Below are positions 34,619-44,400 of a DNA stretch of 64,000 nt, piece after piece. Made by a program: the position numbers and the translations under genes. Position 1 is the stretch's first letter. Each line of letters begins with the position of its first letter. The notes under the pieces are model-generated. The model saw only the letters and a program-made list of their open reading frames with translations. It was not told the DNA's origin and did no database searches. Source of the DNA: Mycolicibacter heraklionensis (GTDB lineage Bacteria; Actinomycetota; Actinomycetes; Mycobacteriales; Mycobacteriaceae); NCBI GenBank assembly GCA_001673575.1, contig LZME01000128.1, positions 1 to 64,000 of the forward strand. Direction: 5' to 3'.

Positions 34619-35173
34619 TCAGGCAGGCGCGTGAACGAGATCGATGTACTGCTGCGGGAGGTCTTCGCGGGCCACCGGCGTCACGCTGCGCACGCCGGCG
34701 AAGTAGGAGTCCTCACCGACGATCTTGCCGTCGGCGTCGAGCGGCCACAGCAGCACCTGCCGGTACACCACCAGGTAGTCGGCGTCGGGATCCTCGACCT
34801 CCACTCCGAGAATGGCGGTGGCCAAGGCGCCCGGGTACAGCTGCTTCATGTCGCCCTCGGTCACCACACAGTCGTCGTCGACTACCAGCCGGTCGATGGC
34901 GAACTCCAGCACGTTGGTGCGGGTCGCCATGAAGTTCGTGTAGTAGGTGTGCACGCCCTCGGTGGTCTTGGGACCGACATCCTGACCGCCCATCCAGAAG
35001 TGGTAGTCCGGCTCCGCGCTCAGCGTCCCCATCACCTGGTCGAGGTCGGGCGACGCCTCACCCTTCATGTGCTCGATCACCACTTCCAGGGCGGCCCGGT
35101 GCCGCTCATTGGTGGTTTCGGCCAACCGCTTCTCCAAGGGGGCCCAGGTCCGGCTGGGGTCGATGACGGCCAC
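34619..35173 (-). CDS. NTF2/SnoaL-fold protein
   Basis: A 184-residue protein with the cone-shaped NTF2-like fold pattern: helical start (RTWAPLEKRLAETTNERHRAALEVVIEHM), DYHFWMGGQDVGPKTTEGVHTYYTNFM, then beta strands with VVDDDCVVTEGDM and YLVVYRQVLLWPLDADGKIVGED. Such proteins include ketosteroid isomerases and hydratases in sterol degradation. The GTG at 35173 follows AAGGAGCG eight bases upstream and is preferred to an upstream ATG whose leader is Asp/Arg-rich. First gene of the fadD-kshA operon. A role in steroid ring handling is plausible from the neighbours but unproven. Confidence 0.72.
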   Translation of the reverse strand: MAVIDPSRTWAPLEKRLAETTNERHRAALEVVIEHMKGEASPDLDQVMGTLSAEPDYHFWMGGQDVGPKTTEGVHTYYTNFMATRTNVLEFAIDRLVVDDDCVVTEGDMKQLYPGALATAILGVEVEDPDADYLVVYRQVLLWPLDADGKIVGEDSYFAGVRSVTPVAREDLPQQYIDLVHAPA

Positions 35174-35251
35174 GATTCTCGCTCCTTCTTTCAGGTGGTG
35201 ATCATCATCACTGCAACCGCGACGCCGGTCATCCGCCATACGTCTGACGAT

Positions 35252-36337
35252 TCATCGATCCTTCCCGACGTTTGTCGGTCTGATGCCGGTGAGCTCGGCC
35301 GATGACAGTGCGATCCGGCGCACGAAGAGCACCAGGGTGGCGGTGAACCGATCGATCGGGTCGGCCAAATCCCAGCCCATCGCGGTCTCGACGTGGGCGA
35401 TGCGCGCCGCCACCGTGCTGTGGTGCAGGTGCAGCTGGGTGGCCGTGCGGCGCAGTGAACCGAGCACGCAGAATGCCTCGGTGGTGTCGACGTCGTGCGC
35501 ACCGGCCGGTTTCGCCGCGATCGCGTTGATCCGCGCCACATCGTGGTGCCGCAGCACCTGCTCGAGCGGCAGGTCGGCCAACAACTCCAGGACACTCAGC
35601 CGTTCGTAGGCGACCGCTCGCCGCCCGTAGTGGGTGGACGACGCGAATCGCAGTCCCCGCTGCGCCTGCTGCCAGGAGGCGGCGGCCCCGAACACCGTGG
35701 TTTTGGCACCGATCCCCACCCACGGCCCGCGCCCCACCTGCGCAGGCAACGGTGGTGGAAAGGCCGCGATGATCGCCGCATCGAGCCGGTCCGACAAGGT
35801 CCGGGCGTCTTCGGAGCTGTAACACAGCAGCGCCGTGTCGGCGCCGATCGTGACCGAGCGGACCGGTTGGTCGCCCAGTTCGCGCACGACCACGCGCAAC
35901 GCCTCGGCAGGTGATCCCGCCGACACCGCCAGCACCCGGACCTCACGGGTCTCGTCGAGACCCAACAGCCGGATCGCGCGGGCCCGCTCCGCGGGTAACT
36001 CGTTGTCGGACAACACCAGTTCCAACAGCGCGGGGTCACCCAGCTGGACGGTCGCACCGGCCCGCGATGCCGCCATTCGCAGCGCGTGGCGGACTCGGTC
36101 GACCAGTACCTCGTCGAGCGGAAGGGCCGCGCGGCCGGCGCGTTTCAGCCGGACCTCCGGCTCGGTCGCCGACGCCCACCGCACATCCACAGGGCATTCG
36201 GCAATCGCTTCGGCGGACAAGATCACCGCCTCGACATCGGCCGACGACTCCAGCAGCGCATCGAAGTGGGCGACCAGCCGCAAGACGGCGGCCGGGTCAG
36301 TGCCCAGCTCCGACAGCCGAATCGGGGTGACGCTCAC
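35252..36337 (-). CDS. PucR/CdaR-type transcriptional regulator
   Basis: A 361-residue regulator. The C-terminal segment (about 290-350) LGSLRRTATQLHLHHSTVAARIAHVE is the PucR-type helix-turn-helix. A GGDEF-like or sensor central region (about 140-285) precedes it. The N-terminal domain (1-110) resembles those of regulators of aromatic or purine catabolism. It is transcribed in the same direction as the NTF2-fadD-kshA genes, with a 78-base gap, so it is a good candidate to control that operon. The effector is unknown. Confidence 0.8.
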   Translation of the reverse strand: MSVTPIRLSELGTDPAAVLRLVAHFDALLESSADVEAVILSAEAIAECPVDVRWASATEPEVRLKRAGRAALPLDEVLVDRVRHALRMAASRAGATVQLGDPALLELVLSDNELPAERARAIRLLGLDETREVRVLAVSAGSPAEALRVVVRELGDQPVRSVTIGADTALLCYSSEDARTLSDRLDAAIIAAFPPPLPAQVGRGPWVGIGAKTTVFGAAASWQQAQRGLRFASSTHYGRRAVAYERLSVLELLADLPLEQVLRHHDVARINAIAAKPAGAHDVDTTEAFCVLGSLRRTATQLHLHHSTVAARIAHVETAMGWDLADPIDRFTATLVLFVRRIALSSAELTGIRPTNVGKDR

Positions 36338-36375
36338 CAGCGCAGGCTACCTGTATCGGCGTGTCGGAGATCGAC

Positions 36376-37284
36376 TTACGACGAGGGCGCCGAGCCGATG
36401 AACGCGACTGCAGCGCGCACCGCCTGGGGGTTGCGCATGATGCGGTAGTGCGCCAGGCGCCCAAGGCCGTTCGTCGCGGTCACGCTCGCCCCCGGCCACA
36501 CGGATACCAGCTCCTCGCTGGCGGAAAACGGACTGTCTGGATCGTCCGGATCGTGCACGATCAGCAGCGGAGGCGGATCTTCCAGGCAGGACGCCAGATG
36601 TGGCAGGTCTGCGTGCAGCAGCGGGAACCCCAGCCGGCGGTCAAGACGGCGGTGCAACGCGTCGCGGATGCGCGGACCGAACCCGTGCCGCCGCGCGAAC
36701 CAGTCCAGGTAGTGGGCGAAGCCGCCCATCGGCGCCAAGAAGACCAACCGCTCGGCAGGTGTCCCCCACGACATTGCCAGCGCGGTGGCCTTCGCCCCGA
36801 GCGAGTGCGCAACTACCGCCCTCGCGGGTCCGTGGGCGTCCACCATCGCCTGCACCGCTCGCCCGCATTCGGCAATCGTGGTGCGTCCCGGTGCCAGCTC
36901 GCCCGGGCCGGATTCATGGTGGCTGGGCAGATCAAAGGCGACGACCCGATGCCCGGCCGCAACCAGGGGTTTGACGAAGACGCCCAGGTGCGCTCGACAT
37001 CCGCCCCAGCCGTGCACGAGGTACACCGTTGGTCCTTCGCCCCACGCTTCGCCCACGATGTGGTGGCCTGACCAGGAGGCTTCCACGGCCTCTCCCGCGC
37101 CCGTACCGGGTGGCATGCGCGTCGACTTCGCCTCCGGCGGCGTACACCACAACTCGATCGCCCAGCGCGCGCCCAGTCGTGGCGCCAACCACTCCAGAAC
37201 ACCGAAGGCCCTGCGGACCGAGCGTGAGACGTCGGGCTCCAGCCCGGACCCTTGTGTTGCGTGCACGGCATCGACATCGGTCAC
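36376..37284 (-). CDS. Alpha/beta hydrolase
   Basis: A 302-residue alpha/beta hydrolase. The oxyanion-region motif VYLVHGWGG and FDLPSHHESG precede the nucleophile elbow VVAHSLGAK, with Ser in AHSLG (the first Gly of GxSxG is Ala). An Asp in VHDPDDPDSPF and a His in GRLAHYRIMRN complete a plausible triad. Two starts are possible: GTG 37284 with AGAGGA 11 bases upstream, and GTG 37332 with AAGGTG; I prefer the shorter because the extra 16 residues are Cys/Arg-rich and unlike the family. Substrate unknown. It is in tandem with the PucR-type regulator. Confidence 0.78.
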   Translation of the reverse strand: MTDVDAVHATQGSGLEPDVSRSVRRAFGVLEWLAPRLGARWAIELWCTPPEAKSTRMPPGTGAGEAVEASWSGHHIVGEAWGEGPTVYLVHGWGGCRAHLGVFVKPLVAAGHRVVAFDLPSHHESGPGELAPGRTTIAECGRAVQAMVDAHGPARAVVAHSLGAKATALAMSWGTPAERLVFLAPMGGFAHYLDWFARRHGFGPRIRDALHRRLDRRLGFPLLHADLPHLASCLEDPPPLLIVHDPDDPDSPFSASEELVSVWPGASVTATNGLGRLAHYRIMRNPQAVRAAVAFIGSAPSS

Positions 37285-37387
37285 AAATGCAGGTCCTCTC
37301 GGGCACCAACGGCACTGCGCCTCGTTGACCACCGATCACCTTAGAACCTGCCTGGGGTGGCGCGCTTCGGCTGACCGGCGCACCGAG

Positions 37388-38149
37388 CTAGTTGATCGTG
37401 AAGCCGCCGTCGACCGCGATGGTCTGTCCCGTGACGTAGCCACCGGCATCCGAGGCGAGCCACAGCACCGAGGCCGCGAGATCCTCCGGGTCTCCCATTT
37501 GCCCCAGCACGATCCGGTGCGCGACGCTGTCCAGGTAGCCGGGGCGGTACTGATCGGTCATCTCCGAGGCGAAGAAGCCGGGCGCGATCGCGTTGACCCG
37601 AATGCCTTTTCGGCTCCCCCACTGCTGAGCCAGGTCCCGCGTCAGACCGATCAGGCCGGCCTTGCTGGCGGCGTAGGCCGCCTGCGGCAACCCGGCCGTG
37701 GTCAGGCCCAAGACGCTGGAGATGTTGACTATCGACGAACCCGGCTGCATCACCCGGCCGCAGGCCTGCGCCGCCCAGTAGGCCCCGTTGAGGTTGATGT
37801 CGATGACCTCCCGGAACTGCTCGGGAGTCTCCCGGGTGGCGGGGTGCGCCGTGCCGATGCCCGCGTTGTTGATCAACACATCGACCCGGCCGAACCGCTC
37901 AATGGCGGCTTCGACCATCCTGGTCGCCGCCGCCGGGTCGGCGACATCGGTCGCCACCGGCAGGGCTGCGCGTCCGGCGGCGGCGACGAGTTCGGCCGCC
38001 TCTGCGAGCTTCTCCACCCGCCGCGCTGCCAGCACGACGTCCGCGCCGGCCTCGGCGAAGGCCCGGGCGAAATACACGCCGAGGCCCGAAGACGCCCCGG
38101 TCACCACCGCGACCTTGCCGTCCATGCGGAACTTGTCCAGTACGCTCAC
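37388..38149 (-). CDS. Short-chain dehydrogenase/reductase
   Basis: A 253-residue classical SDR. The cofactor motif TGASSGLGVYFA (TGxxxGxG) is followed by LAARR, NNAGIGT, the catalytic Ser in NISSVLGL, and Tyr/Lys in YAASKAG, ending in the usual GGYVTGQTIAVDGGF. The Arg after the second strand suggests NADP preference. The GTG at 38149 has AGAAAGG upstream at good spacing; an earlier GTG at 38158 overlaps that site. It is followed by the hydrolase and preceded by the kinase/acyl-CoA dehydrogenase pair on the same strand, so a shared catabolic role is likely. Confidence 0.88.
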   Translation of the reverse strand: MSVLDKFRMDGKVAVVTGASSGLGVYFARAFAEAGADVVLAARRVEKLAEAAELVAAAGRAALPVATDVADPAAATRMVEAAIERFGRVDVLINNAGIGTAHPATRETPEQFREVIDINLNGAYWAAQACGRVMQPGSSIVNISSVLGLTTAGLPQAAYAASKAGLIGLTRDLAQQWGSRKGIRVNAIAPGFFASEMTDQYRPGYLDSVAHRIVLGQMGDPEDLAASVLWLASDAGGYVTGQTIAVDGGFTIN

Positions 38150-38178
38150 CCGACTCACCTTTCTCGACTTTTCTCGGC

Positions 38179-39204
38179 TTATTTCAATGCATTTCGCGCC
38201 GCAGCGATGAATTCCGGCGCAGCCTGTGCCGCCTCACCGGCATTCTGCACGTCTTTCGCGCCATGCTGGGCTCGGTGGGTGATCCCTTCGGCGATCACCC
38301 CGATCTTGAAGTTCGCCAGCGCCAGGTAGAAGTTCCAGTCGCTCAGGTCCCGGCCGGACAGCCGCGCGTACTCCTCGGCGAGGGCGTCGGCCGAGGGCAG
38401 GCGTGCACTGGTCCACGCGGCGGGGTGGCCGAACACCAGGTCGAACGCCGGTGACCGGTAGACGCACATCAGGGCGATGTCGGTGAGCGGGTCGCCGAGG
38501 GTGGAGAGCTCCCAGTCCACCACTGCCCGGATGACGTCCGCCCGCTCTGGATCGCAGATGGTGTTGTCGATGCGGAAGTCGCCGTGCACCACCGAGGGTT
38601 GCGGTGTCTGCGGGATCGCGTCCGCCAGTGCGGCGGCCAGCTTCGTGACATCGTCGGACAGCGCGGCATCGTTGCCGGGCGTTTTGACCAGTTCCCACTG
38701 CCGAGCCCACAGACGCACCTGCCGCTCCAGGAAACCGTCTGGCCTGCCGAAGGTTTCGAGCCCGACGGCGCGGTAGTCGACCGCGTGCAGATCCACCAGA
38801 ATCCGCACCAGCGCCGAGGCGTTGGCCGCCAGTTCGGCGTCGGACAGGGTGTCCAGATCGTCCTTGTGGCGGTAGACCCGACCGGTCACGAATTCCGTCA
38901 CGGTCAACGGCGCACCGCAGACCGTGCCGTCGGCGTCGAGAGCCACGGGCCGCGCGATCGGAACACCGGTGCCGTAGAGCTTGTCGGTAACGGCGAATTC
39001 CCGGCCCACATCGTGAGCGGACGGGGTCAGGCCGCCGAGCGGAGGCCGGCGCACGACCCAGGCCGACGATTCGTCGCTGACCTTGAAGGTGAGGTTGGAC
39101 CGGCCACCGGCGATCAGTTCGACGGTGAGTTCTCCCTGAACCGGAACGTCGTTGGCGACGAGGTATCGCCGCAGGGCAACCGGATCGAGGGCTTCGGCCG
39201 TCAC
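38179..39204 (-). CDS. Aminoglycoside-phosphotransferase-fold kinase (ACAD10/11 N-domain-like)
   Basis: A 341-residue APH-fold kinase. Motifs are GGRSNLTFKV (nucleotide loop), VVRRPPLGGLTPSAHDVGRE with catalytic-lobe Glu, the catalytic loop VVHGDFRIDN, and the metal-binding VVDWELSTLGDP. These match the kinase domain of mammalian ACAD10/ACAD11 and bacterial LvaA-type proteins, which phosphorylate 4-hydroxyacyl-CoA rather than drugs. The GTG at 39204 overlaps the stop of the acyl-CoA dehydrogenase gene (GTGA), so the two proteins are made together. That pairing makes antibiotic resistance unlikely. Confidence 0.85.
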   Translation of the reverse strand: MTAEALDPVALRRYLVANDVPVQGELTVELIAGGRSNLTFKVSDESSAWVVRRPPLGGLTPSAHDVGREFAVTDKLYGTGVPIARPVALDADGTVCGAPLTVTEFVTGRVYRHKDDLDTLSDAELAANASALVRILVDLHAVDYRAVGLETFGRPDGFLERQVRLWARQWELVKTPGNDAALSDDVTKLAAALADAIPQTPQPSVVHGDFRIDNTICDPERADVIRAVVDWELSTLGDPLTDIALMCVYRSPAFDLVFGHPAAWTSARLPSADALAEEYARLSGRDLSDWNFYLALANFKIGVIAEGITHRAQHGAKDVQNAGEAAQAAPEFIAAARNALK

Positions 39205-40412
39205 TGCGCGGCGTCCTTGCGAGCGCGCCGGGCAGCCCCGACCCGCCGCTTGGCGATGGCCCAACGGTGCACCTCGGAGGGGCCGTCGTATACCCGGAAC
39301 GGACGCACCTCGCGGGAAAGCCGCGCCGGGGGCAGGTCCTCGGTGACGCCGAGCGCACCGCACATCTGCACGCTGCGGTCGACGATCCGGAAGATCGCTT
39401 CAGCGGCGAAGGTCTTGGCGATCGAGGTCGCGTCGCCGGCGCTGGAGCCTTGATCGAGTTCCCAGCATGCGCGCACCAGCAGCGCTCGGGTGGCCGCGAT
39501 GTCGATTTCGTTGTCGGCCACCATGTTCTGGATCATGCCGAGATCGCCCAGCGTCGAGCCGAAGGCCTGACGCTCGACGACATGCGACAGTGCGGTGTCG
39601 TGGCCGCGACGCGCGGCACCGAGCCATCGCATGACGTGTGTCATGCGCGCGGGCCCGAGACGCACCTGGGCGTATTCGAAGCCGCGGTCCACCTCGCCGA
39701 GCACCGCTTCCTCGGGAACCCGAACGTCGTCGAAGAACACCTCACAGTGGCCGCCCACCATGGATCGGTCCAGCGTCGGGATGTGTCGGCCGACGGTCAG
39801 CCCCGCAGTGTCGGCGGGGACCAGGAACATGGTGGCGCCGCCGCGCTGGCCGGGCTCCCCGGAGGTGCGGGCCATGACGATGAAGAATCCCGCGCCGTCG
39901 GCGCCGGTGATGTACCACTTGCGTCCGGTGATGTACCAGTCGCCCGAACGGTGTTCGGCCTTGGTCGTCAGCGCCGCCGGGTCCGAGCCCGCGCCCGGCC
40001 CCGGCTCGGTCATCGCGAACGCGGATCGCACGTCGCCGGCCGCCAGGGGCGCGAGGTAACGCGCCTTCTGTTCGGGGCTGGCCACCTCCGCCAGCAGGTG
40101 CACGTTGCCCTCATCGGGGGCGGCGATGTTCACCGCAGCCGGGCCGAACAGTGAATAGCCGGCGGCCTCGAAGACCGGCGCCCGGTCGGACATGTTCAAA
40201 CCCAGCCCGCCGTATTCGACGGGAGCGTGCGGCGCAAACACCCCCGCATCGCGAGCAGCGGCTTGCAGTTCTTTCACCGCGGCGTCGCCGCCCGCGGCGG
40301 CGATGTCCCCGCCGAAGCGGTCCTCCACCGGCAGCACCACGTCCTCGATGAACGCTCGCGTCTTTTCGACGAGCGCCGACACTTCCGCCGAGTAGCTCAA
40401 CTCGATCGCCAT
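39201..40412 (-). CDS. Acyl-CoA dehydrogenase (ACAD10/11-like)
   Basis: A 403-residue flavoprotein of the acyl-CoA dehydrogenase superfamily. It has APVEYGGLGLNMSD, SAFAMTEPGPGAGSDPAAL, GRKWYITGADGA, and the C-terminal RVYDGPSEVHRWAIAKR. The DGPSEVHRW ending and MTEP motif are typical of the ACAD11 branch. Together with the coupled APH-fold kinase it forms what in vertebrates is one polypeptide; there the kinase phosphorylates the 4-hydroxy group and the dehydrogenase domain eliminates phosphate. It is the first gene of the minus-strand block and divergent from an XRE-TetR regulator, with 155 bases between the starts. Confidence 0.88.
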   Translation of the reverse strand: MAIELSYSAEVSALVEKTRAFIEDVVLPVEDRFGGDIAAAGGDAAVKELQAAARDAGVFAPHAPVEYGGLGLNMSDRAPVFEAAGYSLFGPAAVNIAAPDEGNVHLLAEVASPEQKARYLAPLAAGDVRSAFAMTEPGPGAGSDPAALTTKAEHRSGDWYITGRKWYITGADGAGFFIVMARTSGEPGQRGGATMFLVPADTAGLTVGRHIPTLDRSMVGGHCEVFFDDVRVPEEAVLGEVDRGFEYAQVRLGPARMTHVMRWLGAARRGHDTALSHVVERQAFGSTLGDLGMIQNMVADNEIDIAATRALLVRACWELDQGSSAGDATSIAKTFAAEAIFRIVDRSVQMCGALGVTEDLPPARLSREVRPFRVYDGPSEVHRWAIAKRRVGAARRARKDAAQ

Positions 40413-40535
40413 GACACCCCATCACCACTCTCGCAATGACCGACCGATCACTCGGCCCGAACACTACGGACTGTGACACAGGAGTCCATTTGCCGTCAAA
40501 ATCGGCCATCGGTCGATGTCATTCCCTGGGGTATA

Positions 40536-40552
40536 GTTCAGAATTCCTGAAC
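40536..40552. promoter_or_regulatory. Palindromic operator before the XRE-TetR gene
   Basis: GTTCAG and CTGAAC flank a five-base spacer. The left arm overlaps TATAGT (40532-40537), a plausible -10 box reading to the right. Its centre is 24 bases before the start of the XRE-TetR gene, so autoregulation is the simplest reading. It could also affect the divergent acyl-CoA dehydrogenase gene. Confidence 0.65.
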
Positions 40553-40567
40553 AAACCGGAGGTGGCC

Positions 40568-41479
40568 GTGGCGGGATCGCCGGAATGCGGCACGGCGATC
40601 CGCGCCGCCCGACAGGCCAGAGGTCTAACGGTCCGCGACCTTGCGCAGTGCCTGCAGGTCAGCCCCGCCACGATCAGCGCCATCGAGAACGGCAAGACCG
40701 GGATCTCGGTGTCACGCCTGCAGGCGTGCGCCGGGGCGCTGGGCGTCACACCGGCCCAGATCCTGGCCGGCACCGTCTCCGCAGTGCCGGCCCACCCAGC
40801 GCACCCACGCAACGATGTGGCCGGTTCCGTGCAGCGCGACTGGCGACGGTTTCCGTCGCTGGCCTTGGACAGTGTCTTGGCCGCTGCCATCGATGCGTTC
40901 GTCGACACCGGCTACCACGGCAGTTCCATGCGGGACGTCTCTGCGCGCGCGGGCATGAGCGTGCCCGGGATTTACCACCACTACCCCGACAAGCAGACGC
41001 TGCTGGTGGCGATACTCGACCTGACCATGAGCGAGCTGCATTGGCGAGTCACCGCGGCCCGCGCGGACGCCACCAGCGGCCTGCAGGAGGTGCGGCTGGT
41101 CGTTGAAGCCCTTGCCCTGTTCCACACGCACCGCCAGAAGCTGGCCTTCATCGGCGCCAGCGAGATGCGCAGCCTGACAGCGGCGAATCGACAACGTATC
41201 GCCGACTCACGAAATCAACTGCAGCACACCCTCGACGCCGCCATCGACCGCGCCGCGCGCGAGTCTGACATCGACGTCGCTGATGTCCTCGACCGCCGCA
41301 TCGCAGGACGCGCCATCACGACCATGTGCACGTCGCTGCCGCAGTGGTTCAACGCCGACGGTCCTGCCACCCCCGAGGAGACCGCTCGCACCTACGCCGA
41401 TTTCGCGGTCGCACTGCTCACCAAGCCGCGCAGTCCCGGACTGGCTTCCGTGCCATCAGCAGCCGACGGCAGAATGTGA
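40568..41479 (+). CDS. Hybrid XRE-TetR transcriptional regulator
   Basis: A 303-residue protein carrying two DNA-binding domains. Residues 10-65 are an XRE/Cro-type helix-turn-helix (IRAARQARGLTVRDLAQCL, VSPATISAIENGKTGIS). Residues about 95-150 are a TetR-type domain (IDAFVDTGYHGSSMRDVSA, AGMSVPGIYHHYPDKQTLL), followed by a TetR-like ligand domain. The GTG at 40568 has GGAGG five bases upstream; longer frames run into the promoter and palindrome. It ends three bases before oplA, so it is probably in the same operon and senses a metabolite of 5-oxoproline or a related hydantoin. Confidence 0.85.
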   Translation: MAGSPECGTAIRAARQARGLTVRDLAQCLQVSPATISAIENGKTGISVSRLQACAGALGVTPAQILAGTVSAVPAHPAHPRNDVAGSVQRDWRRFPSLALDSVLAAAIDAFVDTGYHGSSMRDVSARAGMSVPGIYHHYPDKQTLLVAILDLTMSELHWRVTAARADATSGLQEVRLVVEALALFHTHRQKLAFIGASEMRSLTAANRQRIADSRNQLQHTLDAAIDRAARESDIDVADVLDRRIAGRAITTMCTSLPQWFNADGPATPEETARTYADFAVALLTKPRSPGLASVPSAADGRM

Positions 41480-41482
41480 CCC

Positions 41483-44400
41483 GTGGCGGGTACTTGGCAG
41501 TTCTGGATCGACCGGGGCGGCACGTTCACCGACATCGTGGCGCGCCATCCCGACGGGCGCCTGCTCACCCACAAGCTCCTCTCGGAGAATCCTGAGCAGT
41601 ACCGCGATGCGGCGGTGGCCGGAATCCGCGCCTTACTGCAGATCGAGAGCGGCGCACCGATTCCGGCCGGACTGATCGAATCGGTGCGGATGGGCACGAC
41701 GGTAGCCACCAACGCCCTGTTGGAGCGCGCCGGTGAGCGGACCGTATTGGTCATCACGCGGGGTTTCGGCGACGCGCTGCGCATCGCCTATCAGAATCGG
41801 CCACACATCTTCGACCGGCAGATCGTGCTGCCCGAGCAACTCTACGAACGCACCGTCGAGGTCGAGGAACGCATGACCGCCGACGGGACCGTGCTGCAGG
41901 CACCGGACCTGGAAGCCTTGGCCGCACAGCTACGGGCAGCCCATGCCGACGGTATCCGCGCATGCGCGGTGGTATGCCTGCACAGTTACCGAAATCCCGT
42001 GCATGAGAGGGTTATCGGTGAGCTGGCCCGCGAGATCGGCTTCACCCAGGTCTCGTTGTCGTGTGAGGTCAGTCCCCTGCCGAAACTGATCCCGCGTGGC
42101 GACACCGCGGTCGTCGACGCCTATCTGTCACCGGTACTGCGCCGCTATGTGGCTCAAGTGGCCGACCAGCTCACCGGCGTACGGCTGATGTTCATGCAGT
42201 CCAATGGCGGGCTGGCGGCGGCAGATCATTTCCGGGGCAAGGACGCGATCCTGTCCGGTCCGGCCGGCGGAATCGTCGGCATGGTTCGAATGTCGGCGTT
42301 GGCCGGCTTCGAGTCGGTGATCGGTTTCGACATGGGCGGAACCTCCACCGATGTCTCGCATTACAGTGCTTCCACCGGATACGAGCGGGTGTTCACCACC
42401 GAGGTCGCCGGCGTACGGCTGCGCGCACCGATGCTGCACATCCACACCGTCGCGGCCGGCGGCGGCTCGATCCTGCACTTCGACGGCAGCCGTTACCGGG
42501 TGGGCCCTGAGTCTGCAGGCGCCGACCCGGGACCGGCCTGCTACCGCCGCGGCGGACCGTTGACCGTCACCGACGCCAACGTCATGCTGGGGCGCATCCA
42601 ACCGGCACATTTCCCTGCAGTGTTCGGACCGGCCGGCGATCAACCATTGGACGCAGCAACGGTCAGTCGCTCATTCGCCGCGCTGGCAGCCGAAATCCGT
42701 TCCGCCACCGGCGATGACCGCAGCCCCGAGCAGGTCGCCGAAGGATTCCTGCGCATCGCCGTGGCCAACATGGCCAACGCCGTCAAGAAGATCTCGGTGG
42801 CCCGGGGACACGACATCACCCGCTACGCCTTGACCACCTTCGGTGGTGCCGGCGGACAGCACGCGTGCGCGGTCGCCGACGAGCTCGGCATCCGTACGGT
42901 GTTGGTGCCGCCGATGGCGGGCGTGCTCTCCGCGCTTGGAATCGGCTTGGCCGACACCACCGTGATCCGCGAGCGCGCCGTCGAGACCGAGCTGGACTCC
43001 ACCACCCTCGCCGGATTGAATGAGGTCGCCGACGGCCTGGAGCGCCAAGCTCGCGGGGAGCTCGCCGCCCAGCACGTTCCGTCCGGCCAGATCCAGGTGA
43101 TACGCCGGGTGCACCTGCGCTACCAGGGCACCGACACCTCGATCCCGGTCGAGCTGAGCGGCATCGCTGCGATGACGGCGGCATTCGAAGAGATCCACCG
43201 CGGCATGTACTCGTTCCTGATGGAGCGTGCGCTGATCGCCGAGGCGGTTTCGGTCGAGGCGACCGGGCTCACCGAGCAACCCGAGCTGTTCGCGCGAAGC
43301 GACGCCGACACATCCCGCCACCCTGTTGAAGGGGTGCGCCTGTACACCGGGGGCGCCTGGCATGACGCGCCGCTGCACCAGCGGGACGCGATCACCGACG
43401 TGGTGGTCGGGCCGGCCGTCATCGCCGAGGACAACGCCACCACCGTCGTCGACGACGGTTGGCAGGCCCAGCTCACCGCCGACGGTCAATTGGTGCTGCA
43501 ACGGCTGACCACGACCGCGCCGGTTGCCGCCGGTACCGCGGCCGATCCGGTGTTGCTGGAGATCTTCAACAACCTCTTCATGGCCATCGCCGAGCAGATG
43601 GGAACCCGGCTGGAGGCGACAGCCCAGTCGGTGAATATCCGTGAGCGGCTGGACTTCTCCTGCGCATTGTTCGACGCCGACGGCAATCTGGTGGCCAACG
43701 CACCCCATATCCCGGTGCACCTGGGATCGATGGGCGCCACCGTCAAGGAGGTCATCGCCCGCCGGGCCGACACGATGCGGCCCGGCCAGGTCTATGCGGT
43801 CAACGACCCGTATCACGGCGGCACCCACCTGCCCGACATCACCGTGGTCACTCCGGTGTACGCCGAATCCGCCGGCGAGGGCGATCCGGTGTTGTTCTTT
43901 GTGGCCTCGCGCGGCCACCACGCCGAGATCGGGGGCACCACACCCGGTTCCATGCCCGCGGACAGCCGGTCCGTGGTCGAGGAGGGGGTGCTCTTCGACA
44001 ACTGGTTGCTGGTCGACGACGGCCACTTTCGCGAGACACCGACCCGCGACCTTCTCACCGCGGCGACATACGCCTCGCGCAGTCCCGACACCAACCTCGC
44101 GGACCTGCGTGCGCAGGTCGCCGCCAACCAGAAGGGCATCGACGAGATCCGGTCGATGATCGCCCATTTCGGTCTGGATGTCGTGCAGGCCTACATGCGC
44201 CACGTCCAGGACAACGCCGAGGAGGCGGTGCGCCGGGTCATCGATTCCCTCGACGACGGCGAGTACCGCTATGAGATGGACTCCGGCGCGACGATCGCAG
44301 TGCGGGTTACCGTCGACCGCACGGCACGCGGTGCCACCATCGACTTCGCCGGGACATCGCCGCAGTTGGCGACGAACTTCAACGCTCCGTCATCGGTGGC

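Noticed and set aside
32981..35305. 774-codon open frame on the plus strand
   Set aside because: Antisense to the acyl-CoA ligase and NTF2-like genes; no domain, no ribosome site.
36785..38329. 514-codon open frame on the plus strand
   Set aside because: It crosses the hydrolase, SDR and kinase genes in antisense and has Arg/Pro-rich composition.
38179..39204. Aminoglycoside phosphotransferase as a drug-resistance gene
   Set aside because: Sequence and coupling to an ACAD11-type gene fit an acyl-CoA-linked kinase.
42671..44203. 510-codon open frame on the minus strand
   Set aside because: Antisense shadow of oplA with no recognisable motif.
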